Position numbers and translations under genes: made by a program
The notes under the pieces: model-generated
Told to the model about the DNA's origin: nothing
The model's input: only the letters and a program-made list of their open reading frames with translations
The model's database searches: none
Part shown: positions 42,646-50,978 of the stretch, piece by piece
How the letters are laid out: each line of letters begins with the position of its first letter
How positions within the stretch are numbered: the first letter of the stretch is position 1
Assembly (NCBI GenBank): GCA_019414055.1
Contig: DXMV01000022.1
Location: forward strand, 34,452-98,451
Source: Collinsella sp.
Lineage (GTDB): Bacteria > Actinomycetota > Coriobacteriia > Coriobacteriales > Coriobacteriaceae
Reading direction: 5' to 3'
Length of the DNA stretch: 64,000 nt

Positions 42646-43755
42646 GTGGCAGTGAAGATTGAGCGGCGCAACGAGCCGACAGGCGAACAGCTAGCGGCTT
42701 CCGTAATCCTAACAGGCGCTTCAGCGCTGCGCATGATGCGCGCCGAGCGCCGGCAGATGGGCTATATCAGCTGGAAGGACCTTAATCCCGAGGAGGAGCG
42801 CCGCGTGCTGTGTGCGTCATCGCCTTCGACCGAGGATATCTATCTTTCCGACCTGGTGCGAATTGGAGCCAAAAGCGGCGAGGTACAAGAAAGCCTGTGC
42901 TTGCTGGTGGGATCTGCGGCGCAGCGCCGCCGCATGCCTGGCGTGGGCTGGTCCGTGTGTTCCGGGTTGCCTGCCGGCTCGATTCTAGAGGTGGAACCGG
43001 GGGTGTACAGCCTGTCTCCCGAGGCCCTTTGTGTTGCCGTCGCCCGCGAGATCGGCTGTATCCAAGCGTTTGCCCTGGCCCAGGAACTGTGTTCCAAGAT
43101 TTCGCTGAGCGATCGCGGACGGTATCTGCCTCCCTACAGCTCACCTGTTGTGAATAGGCTTGCAAAGGACAAGGATCAACCGGCAGACGTGGGCTACTTT
43201 GAAGTCGAGCCGGTGCTGACGCCCGGTCGCCTGGCAGATTACCTTGCGGCATGCAAGGGGAATGTGGCCAAACAGCTGCTGCGCCTGTGTCCCTACCTGT
43301 CAGAAAACCTGCGCTCGCCCATGGAGTGCATCATGCTCGCTCTGTTTTCACTACCGTTTTCCTATGGCGGATTTGCCTGCGGTCCCTTTAAGACCGACTA
43401 CAAGATCGAGTTCGATGACCGCGCGCAGGCAATCTCGGGGATGCCTCATGCAGTTTGCGATGCGTATCAAGAGGCAGCCCGGTTTGACCTGGAATACAAC
43501 GGTGAGCTGGGCCATTCCTCCCGGAGGGGACGTATCCATGATGAAAAACGTAACACGGGCTTGATTACTATGGGAATTGAGGTCGCGACGGTCAACAACG
43601 AAATGCTCTGCGACATGGAAGCGATGGAAGCGCTCGCATGGCGCATCCACCAGCGTATGCGAAAGCGGTACCGGAATCGTGTCGATGCCCGCAGGAAGAA
43701 GCAAGAGGCGTTGCTTAACACGCTGCGGGCGTGTTTTGGGCTTAAGCCGGTCTAA
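42646..43755 (+). CDS. DUF559-like (Vsr-fold) hypothetical protein
   Basis: 369 residues from GTG 42646, ~5 nt after AGGGGTGG and 10 nt after comF; GTG 42652 is possible. The C-terminal ~110 residues contain FDLEYNGELGHSS, RIHDEKRNTGLITMGIEVATV and a basic RIHQRMRKRYRNR tail. This matches the order of motifs in DUF559/very-short-patch-repair-like PD-(D/E)XK proteins, with EYNG as the likely metal-binding strand. The N-terminal ~250 residues are unknown and may be a recognition domain as in AbiEi-like proteins common in Coriobacteria. Nuclease activity is inferred, not shown. Confidence 0.7.
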   Translation: MAVKIERRNEPTGEQLAASVILTGASALRMMRAERRQMGYISWKDLNPEEERRVLCASSPSTEDIYLSDLVRIGAKSGEVQESLCLLVGSAAQRRRMPGVGWSVCSGLPAGSILEVEPGVYSLSPEALCVAVAREIGCIQAFALAQELCSKISLSDRGRYLPPYSSPVVNRLAKDKDQPADVGYFEVEPVLTPGRLADYLAACKGNVAKQLLRLCPYLSENLRSPMECIMLALFSLPFSYGGFACGPFKTDYKIEFDDRAQAISGMPHAVCDAYQEAARFDLEYNGELGHSSRRGRIHDEKRNTGLITMGIEVATVNNEMLCDMEAMEALAWRIHQRMRKRYRNRVDARRKKQEALLNTLRACFGLKPV

Positions 43756-43790
43756 TTCACGTCGAAAATAGGGGGTTAATCATATGCCCT

Positions 43791-44005
43791 GGCCAAAATA
43801 TGGCAAATATGAGTACTGTCACTAAATCAGTAACAGCAAAATCAAGGAATTTAGGACTCGGAGGCGGCATAAAGTAAGAAGATAATAAACAAATGTGGAA
43901 TAACTAAGCATCAGGTTAGCGACATTGAGCGCAAAATCTGTCCGAGAGGCCAAAATTGCCTGTTACTAAATTGGTGACAGTACTCATATCTGCCATTTTT
44001 TGGCC
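43791..44005. repeat. MITE-like element with long terminal inverted repeats, copy 2
   Basis: Left end 43791-43834 and right end 43961-44005 pair over ~44 nt with few mismatches and share CAAATATGAGTACTGT with copy 1 at 8567-8790. The interior (about 125 bp) is AT-rich and unrelated to that of copy 1. No coding capacity. Confidence 0.7.
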
Positions 44006-44007
44006 AC

Positions 44008-44056
44008 GGCACCCTAGGAAGGGTGCCCCGGAGCTCCCCATAGGGGAGCTCCGGGC
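44008..44056 (+). terminator. Two adjacent hairpins
   Basis: GGCACCCTAGGAAGGGTGCC, then CCCGGAGCTCCCC with GGGGAGCTCCGGG. They directly follow the inverted-repeat element. No T-run. Confidence 0.5.
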
Positions 44057-44127
44057 TTCACAGAGGCACGAATAGCCCACTCCGACCTGCGAAATCTGTA
44101 CTCGCGATGCGAATGACGCCCCTAACC

Positions 44128-44156
44128 TTAAACTTTAGCTTGAACTTAGCTATAAT
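44128..44156 (+). promoter_or_regulatory. Strong sigma-70-type promoter
   Basis: TTAAAC (44128-44133), 17-nt spacer, TATAAT (44151-44156). It is the only perfect -10 with ideal spacing I noticed in the window. Transcription would start near 44163. Confidence 0.7.
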
Positions 44157-44162
44157 GCGCTA

Positions 44163-44487
44163 CGTTCCTACCAGGCTGTGGTTGCGGACGGACGAAATGC
44201 CCGCCCTAGTCCAAGACAGACGCGGTCAAAGGGATCCACGTAAGCGACCGCGTGCGCGCGGCGCGATCATGGCGCGTCCTAGATGTAAGCCGCACCGTCC
44301 GTTCTACTTTCTTTGGGGCAATACCGCCTCGCGGGCGAGCGGGCCAGTCGTGAGGGTGGCTGCGGCCTCCCGAGCAAACACCCCGGTGCGCAAGTGTGGG
44401 GTCAAATACCAGGTCAGCTGGTGGGAACAATCTGATATTCCGCGCAACGCACGGATCGTATACGACACAGAAGGCAGGGTAGTGGAC
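44163..44487 (+). other. ~325-nt leader of unknown nature
   Basis: Between the promoter and the lipoprotein start lies a GC-rich stretch open in the same frame, but its translation looks non-protein-like. It contains several possible stems (for example GCGGTC...GACCGC and CCAGGTCAGCTGG). It may be a regulatory leader or a small RNA. I could not match it to tmRNA, RNase P, SRP or 6S RNA. Confidence 0.35.
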
Positions 44488-45498
44488 ATGGTGAGGGGCA
44501 GCTTGATGCACGCGGCGCGGTTAGGTGCTGGGACCGCAGCAGTCATCGCCGTTTTGGGCCTGAGCGGATGCGCGTTCAATCCACTGTCCACGTTCACGAC
44601 TCCCACGATCGACCAGATCGAGTACGAGACCGTCACGCCCACGGTGTCGGATGATGCCCTGGTCACCCCTGGTACCCTGACGGTCGCCCTCGATACTTAC
44701 GATGCGCCGCAGGCCATGCAGGGCGCCGACGGCGAGCTCACGGGGTATGCGGTCGACGCCGCCCGCGCCCTCGCAAGCCGTATGGGCCTTAAGGTCGCCT
44801 TTGTCGATGCGTCCTCGGCAGGTTCCGCGCTCGGCGACAAAAAGGCTGATATCTTTATCGGCGAGATCAGCTCCACTGACGGGGACGTTAGCTCGCTCGG
44901 CACCTGCCTGTACGATGCCGCTTCCGTGTTCGGTAGAACCAGCGATGGTGGGTCGCTAAACGTTTCCACCGATACCCTTAACACGTCTACTCTGGGTGTC
45001 CAGATGTCCTCGGCCTCGCAGGAGGCGCTTGCTAAGCAGAGCATCACCGCCAACCAAAAGACCTACCCCAACATCAACGAGTGCTTTGAGGCGCTCGAGT
45101 CCGGCGAGGTCGACTATGTGATCTGCGACTCCACGGCCGGCGGCTACCTTGCACGCCTGATGAGCGAGATCTCCTATGTCGGTGCGCTCGAGGCGCCCTC
45201 GACGCTTGGTGTTGCGGGCCTCTCGTCCAATGACGAACTGTGCCGTGCCGTGAGCGATGCCCTCGACGGCATCACGGTCGACGGTACGCTCGAGGCGGTC
45301 CACTGCGTCTGGTATGGCACGATGCCCTACGACCTCACCACTAAGACAGTATCTGGTGTCAACCTTCAGTCGTCTGGCTCCGCATCCTCCGGCAGCGAGT
45401 CCTCCGATTCCAACAATGAGACCGCATCCTCCGAAGAAAAATCGTCCAGCCAGGAAGACACCATCACCGACGACGACATTAACAAGCTTAATAGCTAG
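44488..45498 (+). CDS. Solute-binding lipoprotein, amino-acid type (SBP family 3)
   Basis: 336 residues from ATG 44488; ATG 44506 with GAGGGG 7 nt upstream is equally good. The lipobox is VLGLSGC in a typical signal peptide. The mature domain reads GTLTVALDTYDAPQAM, GYAVDAARALASRMGLKVAF and DIFIGEISS, the type 3 periplasmic-binding fold for amino acids. The C-terminal ~60 residues are Ser/Glu/Asp-rich and disordered. No permease or ATPase is adjacent, so the protein may serve a distant transporter or have another role. The longer frame from 44107 is rejected because it would bury the lipobox. Confidence 0.85.
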   Translation: MVRGSLMHAARLGAGTAAVIAVLGLSGCAFNPLSTFTTPTIDQIEYETVTPTVSDDALVTPGTLTVALDTYDAPQAMQGADGELTGYAVDAARALASRMGLKVAFVDASSAGSALGDKKADIFIGEISSTDGDVSSLGTCLYDAASVFGRTSDGGSLNVSTDTLNTSTLGVQMSSASQEALAKQSITANQKTYPNINECFEALESGEVDYVICDSTAGGYLARLMSEISYVGALEAPSTLGVAGLSSNDELCRAVSDALDGITVDGTLEAVHCVWYGTMPYDLTTKTVSGVNLQSSGSASSGSESSDSNNETASSEEKSSSQEDTITDDDINKLNS

Positions 45499-45564
45499 TT
45501 ATTGCTAGGGGTGGCGTCTCCTATGCGCTAGGAGGGACGCCTCTTCACGGTTTCAACACGCATC

Positions 45565-45600
45565 GCCGGGCTCTCCCAACAGGGGAGCCCGGCTTTTTCG
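45565..45600 (+). terminator. Terminator of the lipoprotein gene
   Basis: GCCGGGCTCTCCC / GGGGAGCCCGGC stem plus TTTTT. A weaker GGCGTCTCCT/AGGAGGGACGCC hairpin precedes it at about 45515-45541. The remaining gap to hpf (45601-45815) has one hairpin near 45670-45695 (GCGCACTTT/AAAGTGCG) and a possible -10 TACAGT at about 45782. Confidence 0.8.
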
Positions 45601-45815
45601 TTTCCATAAAACCAGCAGGTCAAAGACATTTTTTAGGTGCAAAACCAAAGTCGCCGTCGCTCTTCCATAGCGCACTTTGCCACAGAAAAGTGCGAGACTT
45701 CGGTATGCGGTATCAAGCAGTCGTTATTCGGGTCTTTAGGAATCCGCGTGATTAAATGCACGGCAATGGGTACATAGCCAGTACAGTAAGTCCCCGAGGC
45801 AGATTGGAGCCACGT

Positions 45816-46400
45816 ATGGATATCAAGGTTTCTGGACGCAAGACGACGGTAACCGATGCTCTGCGTGCGCATGTGGATGAGAAGATCGGCGAGGCGCTCA
45901 AGGTTTTCGATATCGAGCCCATGACGGTCGACGTTGTACTTCGTTATGAGAAGAACCCCTCGAACCCCAACCCGGCAATCGTCGAGGTTACGGTTCGTGC
46001 CCGCGGTTCGGTGATTCGCGTTGCCGAGCACGGTGCAGATATGTACGCCGCCATCGACCTCTCCGCCGATAAGGTCACCCGCCAGCTGCGCAAGTTCAAG
46101 ACCAAGGTCGTGGACAACCGCCAGGGCGGTGCCAGCGCAGCGGATGTCGCGCCGGTCGAGCGCGTCGAGGACCTGGCCGATCTGCTGCTGCCCGAGGAGG
46201 AGGACGACCTGCTCGTCCGCGAGAAGGTCATCGATGTCACCCCGATGACTGAGGAGCAGGCGCTGGTGCAGACCGATCTGCTCGGTCACGACTTCTACGT
46301 GTTTGAGAACGCGACGACTGGCCTCATCAATGTGGTGTATCACCGTAAGAATGGTGGATATGGCATCATCAAGCCCCGTATCGAAACACTTGACGAGTAA
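45816..46400 (+). CDS. hpf: Long ribosome hibernation promoting factor
   Basis: 194 residues from ATG 45816 (TTGGAG upstream). The N-terminal RaiA/HPF domain is MDIKVSGRKTTVTDALRAHV to about residue 105. A linker follows, then the C-terminal dimerisation domain (TEEQALVQTDLLGHDFYVFE to GGYGIIKPRIE). The long form dimerises two 70S ribosomes into 100S particles in stationary phase. Followed by a strong terminator. Confidence 0.94.
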   Translation: MDIKVSGRKTTVTDALRAHVDEKIGEALKVFDIEPMTVDVVLRYEKNPSNPNPAIVEVTVRARGSVIRVAEHGADMYAAIDLSADKVTRQLRKFKTKVVDNRQGGASAADVAPVERVEDLADLLLPEEEDDLLVREKVIDVTPMTEEQALVQTDLLGHDFYVFENATTGLINVVYHRKNGGYGIIKPRIETLDE

Positions 46401-46427
46401 AATACGTTAACTTGCATGAGTTAACGG

Positions 46428-46463
46428 CTGGCGGCCATCCCATGCGGATGGCCGCCTTTTTTA
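46428..46463 (+). terminator. hpf terminator
   Basis: GGCGGCCATCC / GGATGGCCGCC stem followed by TTTTTTAC. A palindrome TTAACTTGCATGAGTTAA precedes it. Confidence 0.9.
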
Positions 46464-46480
46464 CGTAAGGAGTCGCTTTG

Positions 46481-47434
46481 ATGGACAAGGCTGCATCCAC
46501 CGGCCATTCTGACCGCTGCCGCATCGTCGTCGATACCTGCTGCGACTTTAGCCCCGAGGTCGCCGCGAACCTCGATGTCGATATCTTGGGCTTTCCCTTT
46601 ATCATCGATGGCGAGGAGCGCACGGACGATATCTGGTCGAGCATGAGCCCTAAGGAGTTCTACGACCGCATGCGCGCCGGTGCCCGCGTGTCCACCTCGG
46701 CTGTGTCGCTCGGTCGCTATATCGAGTTCTTTACCGAGTGCGCCAAAGAGGGCACGCCCACGGTTTACCTGTGCTTCACCTCGGCGCTGTCGTCGAGCTA
46801 CAACTCCGCGTGCCAGGCGGCAGATGCCGTGCGCGCCGAGTATCCCAACTTTGAGCTCTACGTGGTCGACAACGCTCTGCCCTGCGCGACCGGCGCGCTC
46901 TTGGCGCTCGAGGCCGTGCGCCAGCGTTCGGCGGGACTGACCGCCAAGCAGCTGGTCGACTGGGCAAACGAGGCTAAGACCTATGTCCACGGTTACTTTA
47001 CGCTCGAGAGCTTTGACGCGCTGGCTGCCGGCGGCCGCATTCCGCCCGCGGCGGCACAGCTCACGGCAAAGCTCGACGTCAAACCCGAGCTGTCCTACGA
47101 CCTGGCCGGCTCGCTGTCGCTGATCGGCGTCAACCGCGGCCGCAAGAAGGCGCTCAAGTCCATTCTCAAGTCGTTCCGCGAGAACTATGTGCCCGATCGC
47201 ACCATGCCCATCGCCATTATGACGGCCGATGCCGAAAAGGACGGCGACTGGCTCGAGGCCGCCATCCGCAAGGAGGAAGGCTGCGCCGACGTGACCATCA
47301 TCCGCAGCTCTGTGGGCCCCACCATTGGCTCGCACGTGGGCCCCGGCATGGTGGCTTGCGCGTTTTGGGGCAAGAACCGCGCCGACAAGGCGTCGCTTTC
47401 CGACCGCATCGCCCGCCGCGTGCGCGGTCAGTAG
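46481..47434 (+). CDS. DegV family fatty-acid-binding protein
   Basis: 317 residues from ATG 46481, 8 nt after AAGGAG; the TTG at 46478 is less likely. It is a two-domain EDD-fold protein. VDTCCDFSPEVAANLDVDI opens the fold (the usual D-S/T-x-x-D-L pattern). ARVSTSAVSLGRYIEFF contains the conserved TSxxS-type lipid-carboxylate site, and VYLCFTSALSSSYNSA and ALAAGGRIPPAAAQL are also diagnostic. The family supplies fatty acids to FakA kinases; no fakA is adjacent. Confidence 0.9.
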   Translation: MDKAASTGHSDRCRIVVDTCCDFSPEVAANLDVDILGFPFIIDGEERTDDIWSSMSPKEFYDRMRAGARVSTSAVSLGRYIEFFTECAKEGTPTVYLCFTSALSSSYNSACQAADAVRAEYPNFELYVVDNALPCATGALLALEAVRQRSAGLTAKQLVDWANEAKTYVHGYFTLESFDALAAGGRIPPAAAQLTAKLDVKPELSYDLAGSLSLIGVNRGRKKALKSILKSFRENYVPDRTMPIAIMTADAEKDGDWLEAAIRKEEGCADVTIIRSSVGPTIGSHVGPGMVACAFWGKNRADKASLSDRIARRVRGQ

Positions 47435-47532
47435 GCAAGTAACGCGGCCGTAATCGATCCCAACTCACAGCTCAAGCGCTGGCACCGAGTATTTAACCTG
47501 GTAATAACACCCAACCCAAAAGGAAAGGTTTC

Positions 47533-48612
47533 ATGGCAAACAAGCTCTCCGTCGCATTTATCGGCACCGGAATCATGGGTGCCCCCATTGCCGGCCACAT
47601 CCTGGATGCCGGCTATCCCGTCACGGTCAACAACCGCACTAAGTCCAAGGCCGCCGCGCTTATCGAGCGCGGTGCCGTTTGGGCCGATACGCCGGCAGAT
47701 GCCGTGGCGAACGCCGACGTCGTCTTTACCATGGTGGGCTATCCCTCCGAGGTCGAGGAGCTCTACCTGGCGGGCGACGGCCTGCTGGCCTGCACTAAGC
47801 CCGGCGCGGTGCTGATCGACCTCACTACGAGCTCGCCCGAGCTCGCCCGTGACATTGCCGAGGCCGCCCAGGTTTCCGGCCGCATGGCGTTTGACTGCCC
47901 CGTCACCGGCGGCGAGTCGGGTGCTATCGCCGGCACGCTTACGGCTATCGTGGGCGCTACCGAAAACGACATCGCCCCGGTCCGCGACATCCTTTCCACC
48001 TTTGCGGCAAATATTTGCTGCTTCGATGGCGCTGGCAAGGGTCAGGCTGCCAAGCTTGCCAACCAGGTGTCGCTGGGCGCCTGCATGGTCGGTATGGCCG
48101 ATGCGCTGGCCTTTGCCGAGCTGAGCGGCCTTGATCTGGAGAAGACCCGTCAGATGATCCTGGGCGGCACCGGCAAGTCCGGTGCCATGGAGAGCCTGGC
48201 GCCCAAGGCGCTCGACGGCGACTACAAGCCCGGCTTTATGGTCGAGCACTTCATCAAGGACCTGCGCTTGGCGCTCGCCTATGCCGACGACCGCGAGCTT
48301 GCGCTGCCCGGCGCCGACGTGGCCTTTACGCTCTACGACATGCTCGACGCTATCGGTGGCGCCAAGCTGGGCACCCAGGCCATCACGGTCCTCTATAAGG
48401 AGGAGGCCGATGCCATTGCCGCCGGTCTGGACTGGTCGCAGTATCGCCCCGAGGAGCACGGTGCTCACGAGGAAGGCTGCGGTTGCGGCGAGCATGGCGA
48501 CGACCACGAGTGCGGTTGTGGCCACCACCACGGCGAGGACCACGAGTGCTGCGGCGGCCACGGCCATGACGACGGCCACGAGTGCTGCTGCGGCCACCAT
48601 CACGGGGAGTAG
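47533..48612 (+). CDS. 3-hydroxyisobutyrate/tartronate semialdehyde reductase-like dehydrogenase with His/Cys-rich tail
   Basis: 359 residues. The NAD(P)-binding Rossmann fold is FIGTGIMGAPIAGHILDAGY. The substrate motif is FDCPVTGGESGAIAGTL, and the catalytic Lys lies in GAGKGQAAKLANQ. GAMESLAPKALDGDYKPGFMVEHFIKDL is typical of the beta-hydroxyacid dehydrogenase family. The enzyme core ends near residue 305. Residues 307-359 are an appended tail with 14 His and 9 Cys in repeated GHHHGE, HECCGG and HECGCG units, which should bind several metal ions. First gene of a tight four-gene operon ending in an isocitrate-type dehydrogenase. Confidence 0.9.
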   Translation: MANKLSVAFIGTGIMGAPIAGHILDAGYPVTVNNRTKSKAAALIERGAVWADTPADAVANADVVFTMVGYPSEVEELYLAGDGLLACTKPGAVLIDLTTSSPELARDIAEAAQVSGRMAFDCPVTGGESGAIAGTLTAIVGATENDIAPVRDILSTFAANICCFDGAGKGQAAKLANQVSLGACMVGMADALAFAELSGLDLEKTRQMILGGTGKSGAMESLAPKALDGDYKPGFMVEHFIKDLRLALAYADDRELALPGADVAFTLYDMLDAIGGAKLGTQAITVLYKEEADAIAAGLDWSQYRPEEHGAHEEGCGCGEHGDDHECGCGHHHGEDHECCGGHGHDDGHECCCGHHHGE

Positions 48613-48617
48613 CGCCC

Positions 48618-49046
48618 ATGAGCTGGACGTTCGTGGTGCTTGCGCTGGTGCTCTTTCTCTTTGCGATTTACATCGGCTTTTTGTGCGGCCAGTGGGCGTG
48701 CGAAAAGCGCGTGATCACCAAGCGCGACTACTGGATTGCCAACTTTGCAGGAGCGGCGGCAGTCGTCCTGCTGACCTGGGTGTTCTCGCTGTTCCCGCTG
48801 GTGCAGTTTGCGCCGATCGGCTGGCTCGGTGGCTTTATCGCCGGTCTTAAGATGAGCTTTGGCGAGTCCGTCGGTCCGTGGCGCAAGCACGACGAGGTCT
48901 TTAACGTCAACAAGGCTCATCGAGCCGCCGCCGACGCGGGCGACGCCGAGGAGCGCCGCCGCGCACGTCGCAATGGCGCGGCCGACCGACAGCTCATCTC
49001 GGTCACCGATGACAGCAAGGGTGCTGGCAAGCACGCTAAGAAATAG
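48618..49046 (+). CDS. Small membrane protein
   Basis: 142 residues from ATG 48618 (GGGAGT upstream), 5 nt after the dehydrogenase. Two or three membrane helices lie at residues ~3-24, ~37-57 and ~60-72. The C-terminal 60 residues are charged and cytoplasmic (DAEERRRARRNGAADRQL). Family not recognised. Confidence 0.75.
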   Translation: MSWTFVVLALVLFLFAIYIGFLCGQWACEKRVITKRDYWIANFAGAAAVVLLTWVFSLFPLVQFAPIGWLGGFIAGLKMSFGESVGPWRKHDEVFNVNKAHRAAADAGDAEERRRARRNGAADRQLISVTDDSKGAGKHAKK

Positions 49047-49061
49047 TAAGAAGAGGTAACT

Positions 49062-49760
49062 ATGGCAGAAAACAAAGACGAACAGCTCACCGACGAGGAG
49101 CTGGCTCAGCTCCAGCTGGCAGAGGAGAACGAGAACGCCGTCGATCGACTGGTCCAGGAGCTCGGCTGCCCCACGCGCCGCATCCGCCAGTTTGCCGCCC
49201 GCGTGCTGCACCTGCTTGCCGAGCGCGATCCGCAGCGCGTCGAGCCCTGCGTACCCGCGCTGATCGAGGCGCTCGACCGCCCCGAGGCGCAGACCCGCTG
49301 GGAGGCCCTCGATGCCCTGACGGCGCTCGCCACCACCTGCCCCGAGCAGCTGGGCGATGCCTTTGAGGGCGCCGAGACCGCACTGTTCGACGAGATCTCC
49401 TCCACGCTGCGCTATGCCGCCTTCCGCCTGCTGTGCGTGTGGGGCGCCACGAGTGTCGAGCGTTCGCGCGAGGCTTGGCCCATCCTGGACGAGGCCATTC
49501 AGTGCTACCACGGCGACCTTGAGTATCGCGATATGCTCGGTTGCCTGTACGAGTTTTGCCAGGGCGAGATCGACGCCGAGGTTGCCGAGAAGCTTGCGCT
49601 GCGCCTTAAGTTCGATGCCGAGAACGGCAAGGGCAGCTATCTCAAGGCGCGTTCGAGCGAGATTTGCGAAATGCTTGTTAAACGTTTTGGCCTGGATCTC
49701 TCCAAAAAGAAGAAGCGTGCTAGCGTTAAAAAATCTGACGACGCCGAAGACGAGGAGTAA
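49062..49760 (+). CDS. HEAT-repeat-like helical protein
   Basis: 232 residues, all-helical. Tandem amphipathic helix pairs such as RRIRQFAARVLHLLAERDPQ and RVEPCVPALIEALDRPEAQ with RWEALDALTALA are HEAT/armadillo-like. The start is acidic and the end basic-acidic (KKKKRASVKKSDDAEDEE). Probably a scaffold or protein-binding module. 15 nt from the preceding gene, 6 nt before the dehydrogenase gene. Confidence 0.75.
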   Translation: MAENKDEQLTDEELAQLQLAEENENAVDRLVQELGCPTRRIRQFAARVLHLLAERDPQRVEPCVPALIEALDRPEAQTRWEALDALTALATTCPEQLGDAFEGAETALFDEISSTLRYAAFRLLCVWGATSVERSREAWPILDEAIQCYHGDLEYRDMLGCLYEFCQGEIDAEVAEKLALRLKFDAENGKGSYLKARSSEICEMLVKRFGLDLSKKKKRASVKKSDDAEDEE

Positions 49761-49766
49761 CAGATT

Positions 49767-50852
49767 ATGGCGCACGATGTAGTCCTGATTCCCGGTGACG
49801 GCATCGGTCCCGAGATTACGCAGGCCATGCGCCGCGTGGTCGAGGCCACCGGTGTCCAGATCAACTGGAACGTCCAGGAGGCCGGTGCCGGCGTCATGGA
49901 CGAGTTTGGCACGCCGCTGCCCCAACATGTGCTCGATGCGGTCGCCGAGACCAAGGTTGCCATCAAGGGCCCCATCACCACGCCGGTCGGCACGGGCTTC
50001 CGCAGCGTTAACGTCGCCCTGCGCAAGCACTTCGACCTGTACGCCTGCGTGCGCCCCTGCCTGTCGCAGCCGGGCGACGGCTCGCGCTTCCGCGACGTCG
50101 ACCTGGTCATCGTGCGCGAGAACACCGAGGACCTCTACGCCGGCATCGAGTTCGATGAGGGCGCTGCCGAGGTCGAGGAGCTCTCACAGCTCGTCGAGCG
50201 TTCGGGCCAAAAGACCTTCGCCGCCGATTCCGCCATCTCGATCAAGCCGATTTCCATCGCCAAGAGCCGTCGCATTGTGGAGTATGCCTTTGAGTACGCC
50301 CGCCGCTGCGGCCGCAAAAAGGTGACGGCCGTGCACAAGGCCAACATCATGAAGGCGACCGACGGCCTGTTCCTGCGCGTGGCGCGCAAGGTGGCCGCCA
50401 GCTATCCCGATATCGAGTTCAACGACAAGATCGTCGACGCCACCTGCATGGGTCTGGTCCAAAACCCCAACGACTTCGATGTCCTGGTGCTGCCCAACCT
50501 GTACGGCGACATCGTGAGCGACCTGTGCGCCGGCCTGGTGGGCGGTCTGGGCATGGCACCCGGCTCCAACATCGGTGCCGACTGCGCAATCTTTGAGGCT
50601 ACGCACGGCTCCGCGCCCGATATCGCTGGCCAGGATGTCGCCAACCCCACGGCCGAGATTCTCTCTGCTGCGATGATGCTCGATCACCTGGGCGAGAACG
50701 ACGCCGCCAACCGCATTCGCGTCGCCGTCTCCGCCACGCTTGACGAGGGCGAGCAGGTTACCGGTGACGTGCGTCGTGCTCAGACCGGCTCCGTCGAGGG
50801 GGCCGTGGGCACGCAGGCCTTTGCCGATGCCGTTATCGCGCACCTGGCCTAA
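49767..50852 (+). CDS. NAD-type isocitrate/isopropylmalate dehydrogenase family enzyme (probable isocitrate dehydrogenase)
   Basis: 361 residues. VLIPGDGIGPEITQAM opens the fold. TPVGTGFRSVNVALRKHFDLYACVRP is the substrate loop; Ser/Asn-Arg in this form favours isocitrate over isopropylmalate. The NVALRK...VIVRENTEDLYAGIE segment and Tyr/Lys pair follow, and the metal Asp are in NLYGDIVSDLCAGLVGG. EATHGSAPDIAGQDVANP is the cofactor side, with an Asp-free loop that I cannot use to decide NAD against NADP. No other TCA or leucine genes are near. Confidence 0.88.
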   Translation: MAHDVVLIPGDGIGPEITQAMRRVVEATGVQINWNVQEAGAGVMDEFGTPLPQHVLDAVAETKVAIKGPITTPVGTGFRSVNVALRKHFDLYACVRPCLSQPGDGSRFRDVDLVIVRENTEDLYAGIEFDEGAAEVEELSQLVERSGQKTFAADSAISIKPISIAKSRRIVEYAFEYARRCGRKKVTAVHKANIMKATDGLFLRVARKVAASYPDIEFNDKIVDATCMGLVQNPNDFDVLVLPNLYGDIVSDLCAGLVGGLGMAPGSNIGADCAIFEATHGSAPDIAGQDVANPTAEILSAAMMLDHLGENDAANRIRVAVSATLDEGEQVTGDVRRAQTGSVEGAVGTQAFADAVIAHLA

Positions 50853-50910
50853 GGTACGCACGCTGCAAACGCCTAAATAGTACTTAAGTGTTTGCGTATA
50901 ACCTAAGAAT

Positions 50911-50943
50911 GAATACGCCCGGCGCCTCGTCGGGCGTATTCTA
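50911..50943 (+). terminator. Terminator of the four-gene operon
   Basis: GAATACGCCCG / CGGGCGTATTC stem followed by TATTG; 58 nt after the stop. Confidence 0.7.
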
Positions 50944-50978
50944 TTGGGGACTATGTTTCCTAACAAGGAGTAATTGAT

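Noticed and set aside
44335..44365. GAGGGTGGCTGCGGCC string resembling a T-box sequence
   Set aside because: The T-box needs GGGTGGnACCGCG; the ACC part is missing and no specifier stem is evident.
44107..44487. N-terminal extension of the lipoprotein from ATG 44107
   Set aside because: It starts upstream of the promoter's -10 and would bury the lipobox; the translation is not protein-like.
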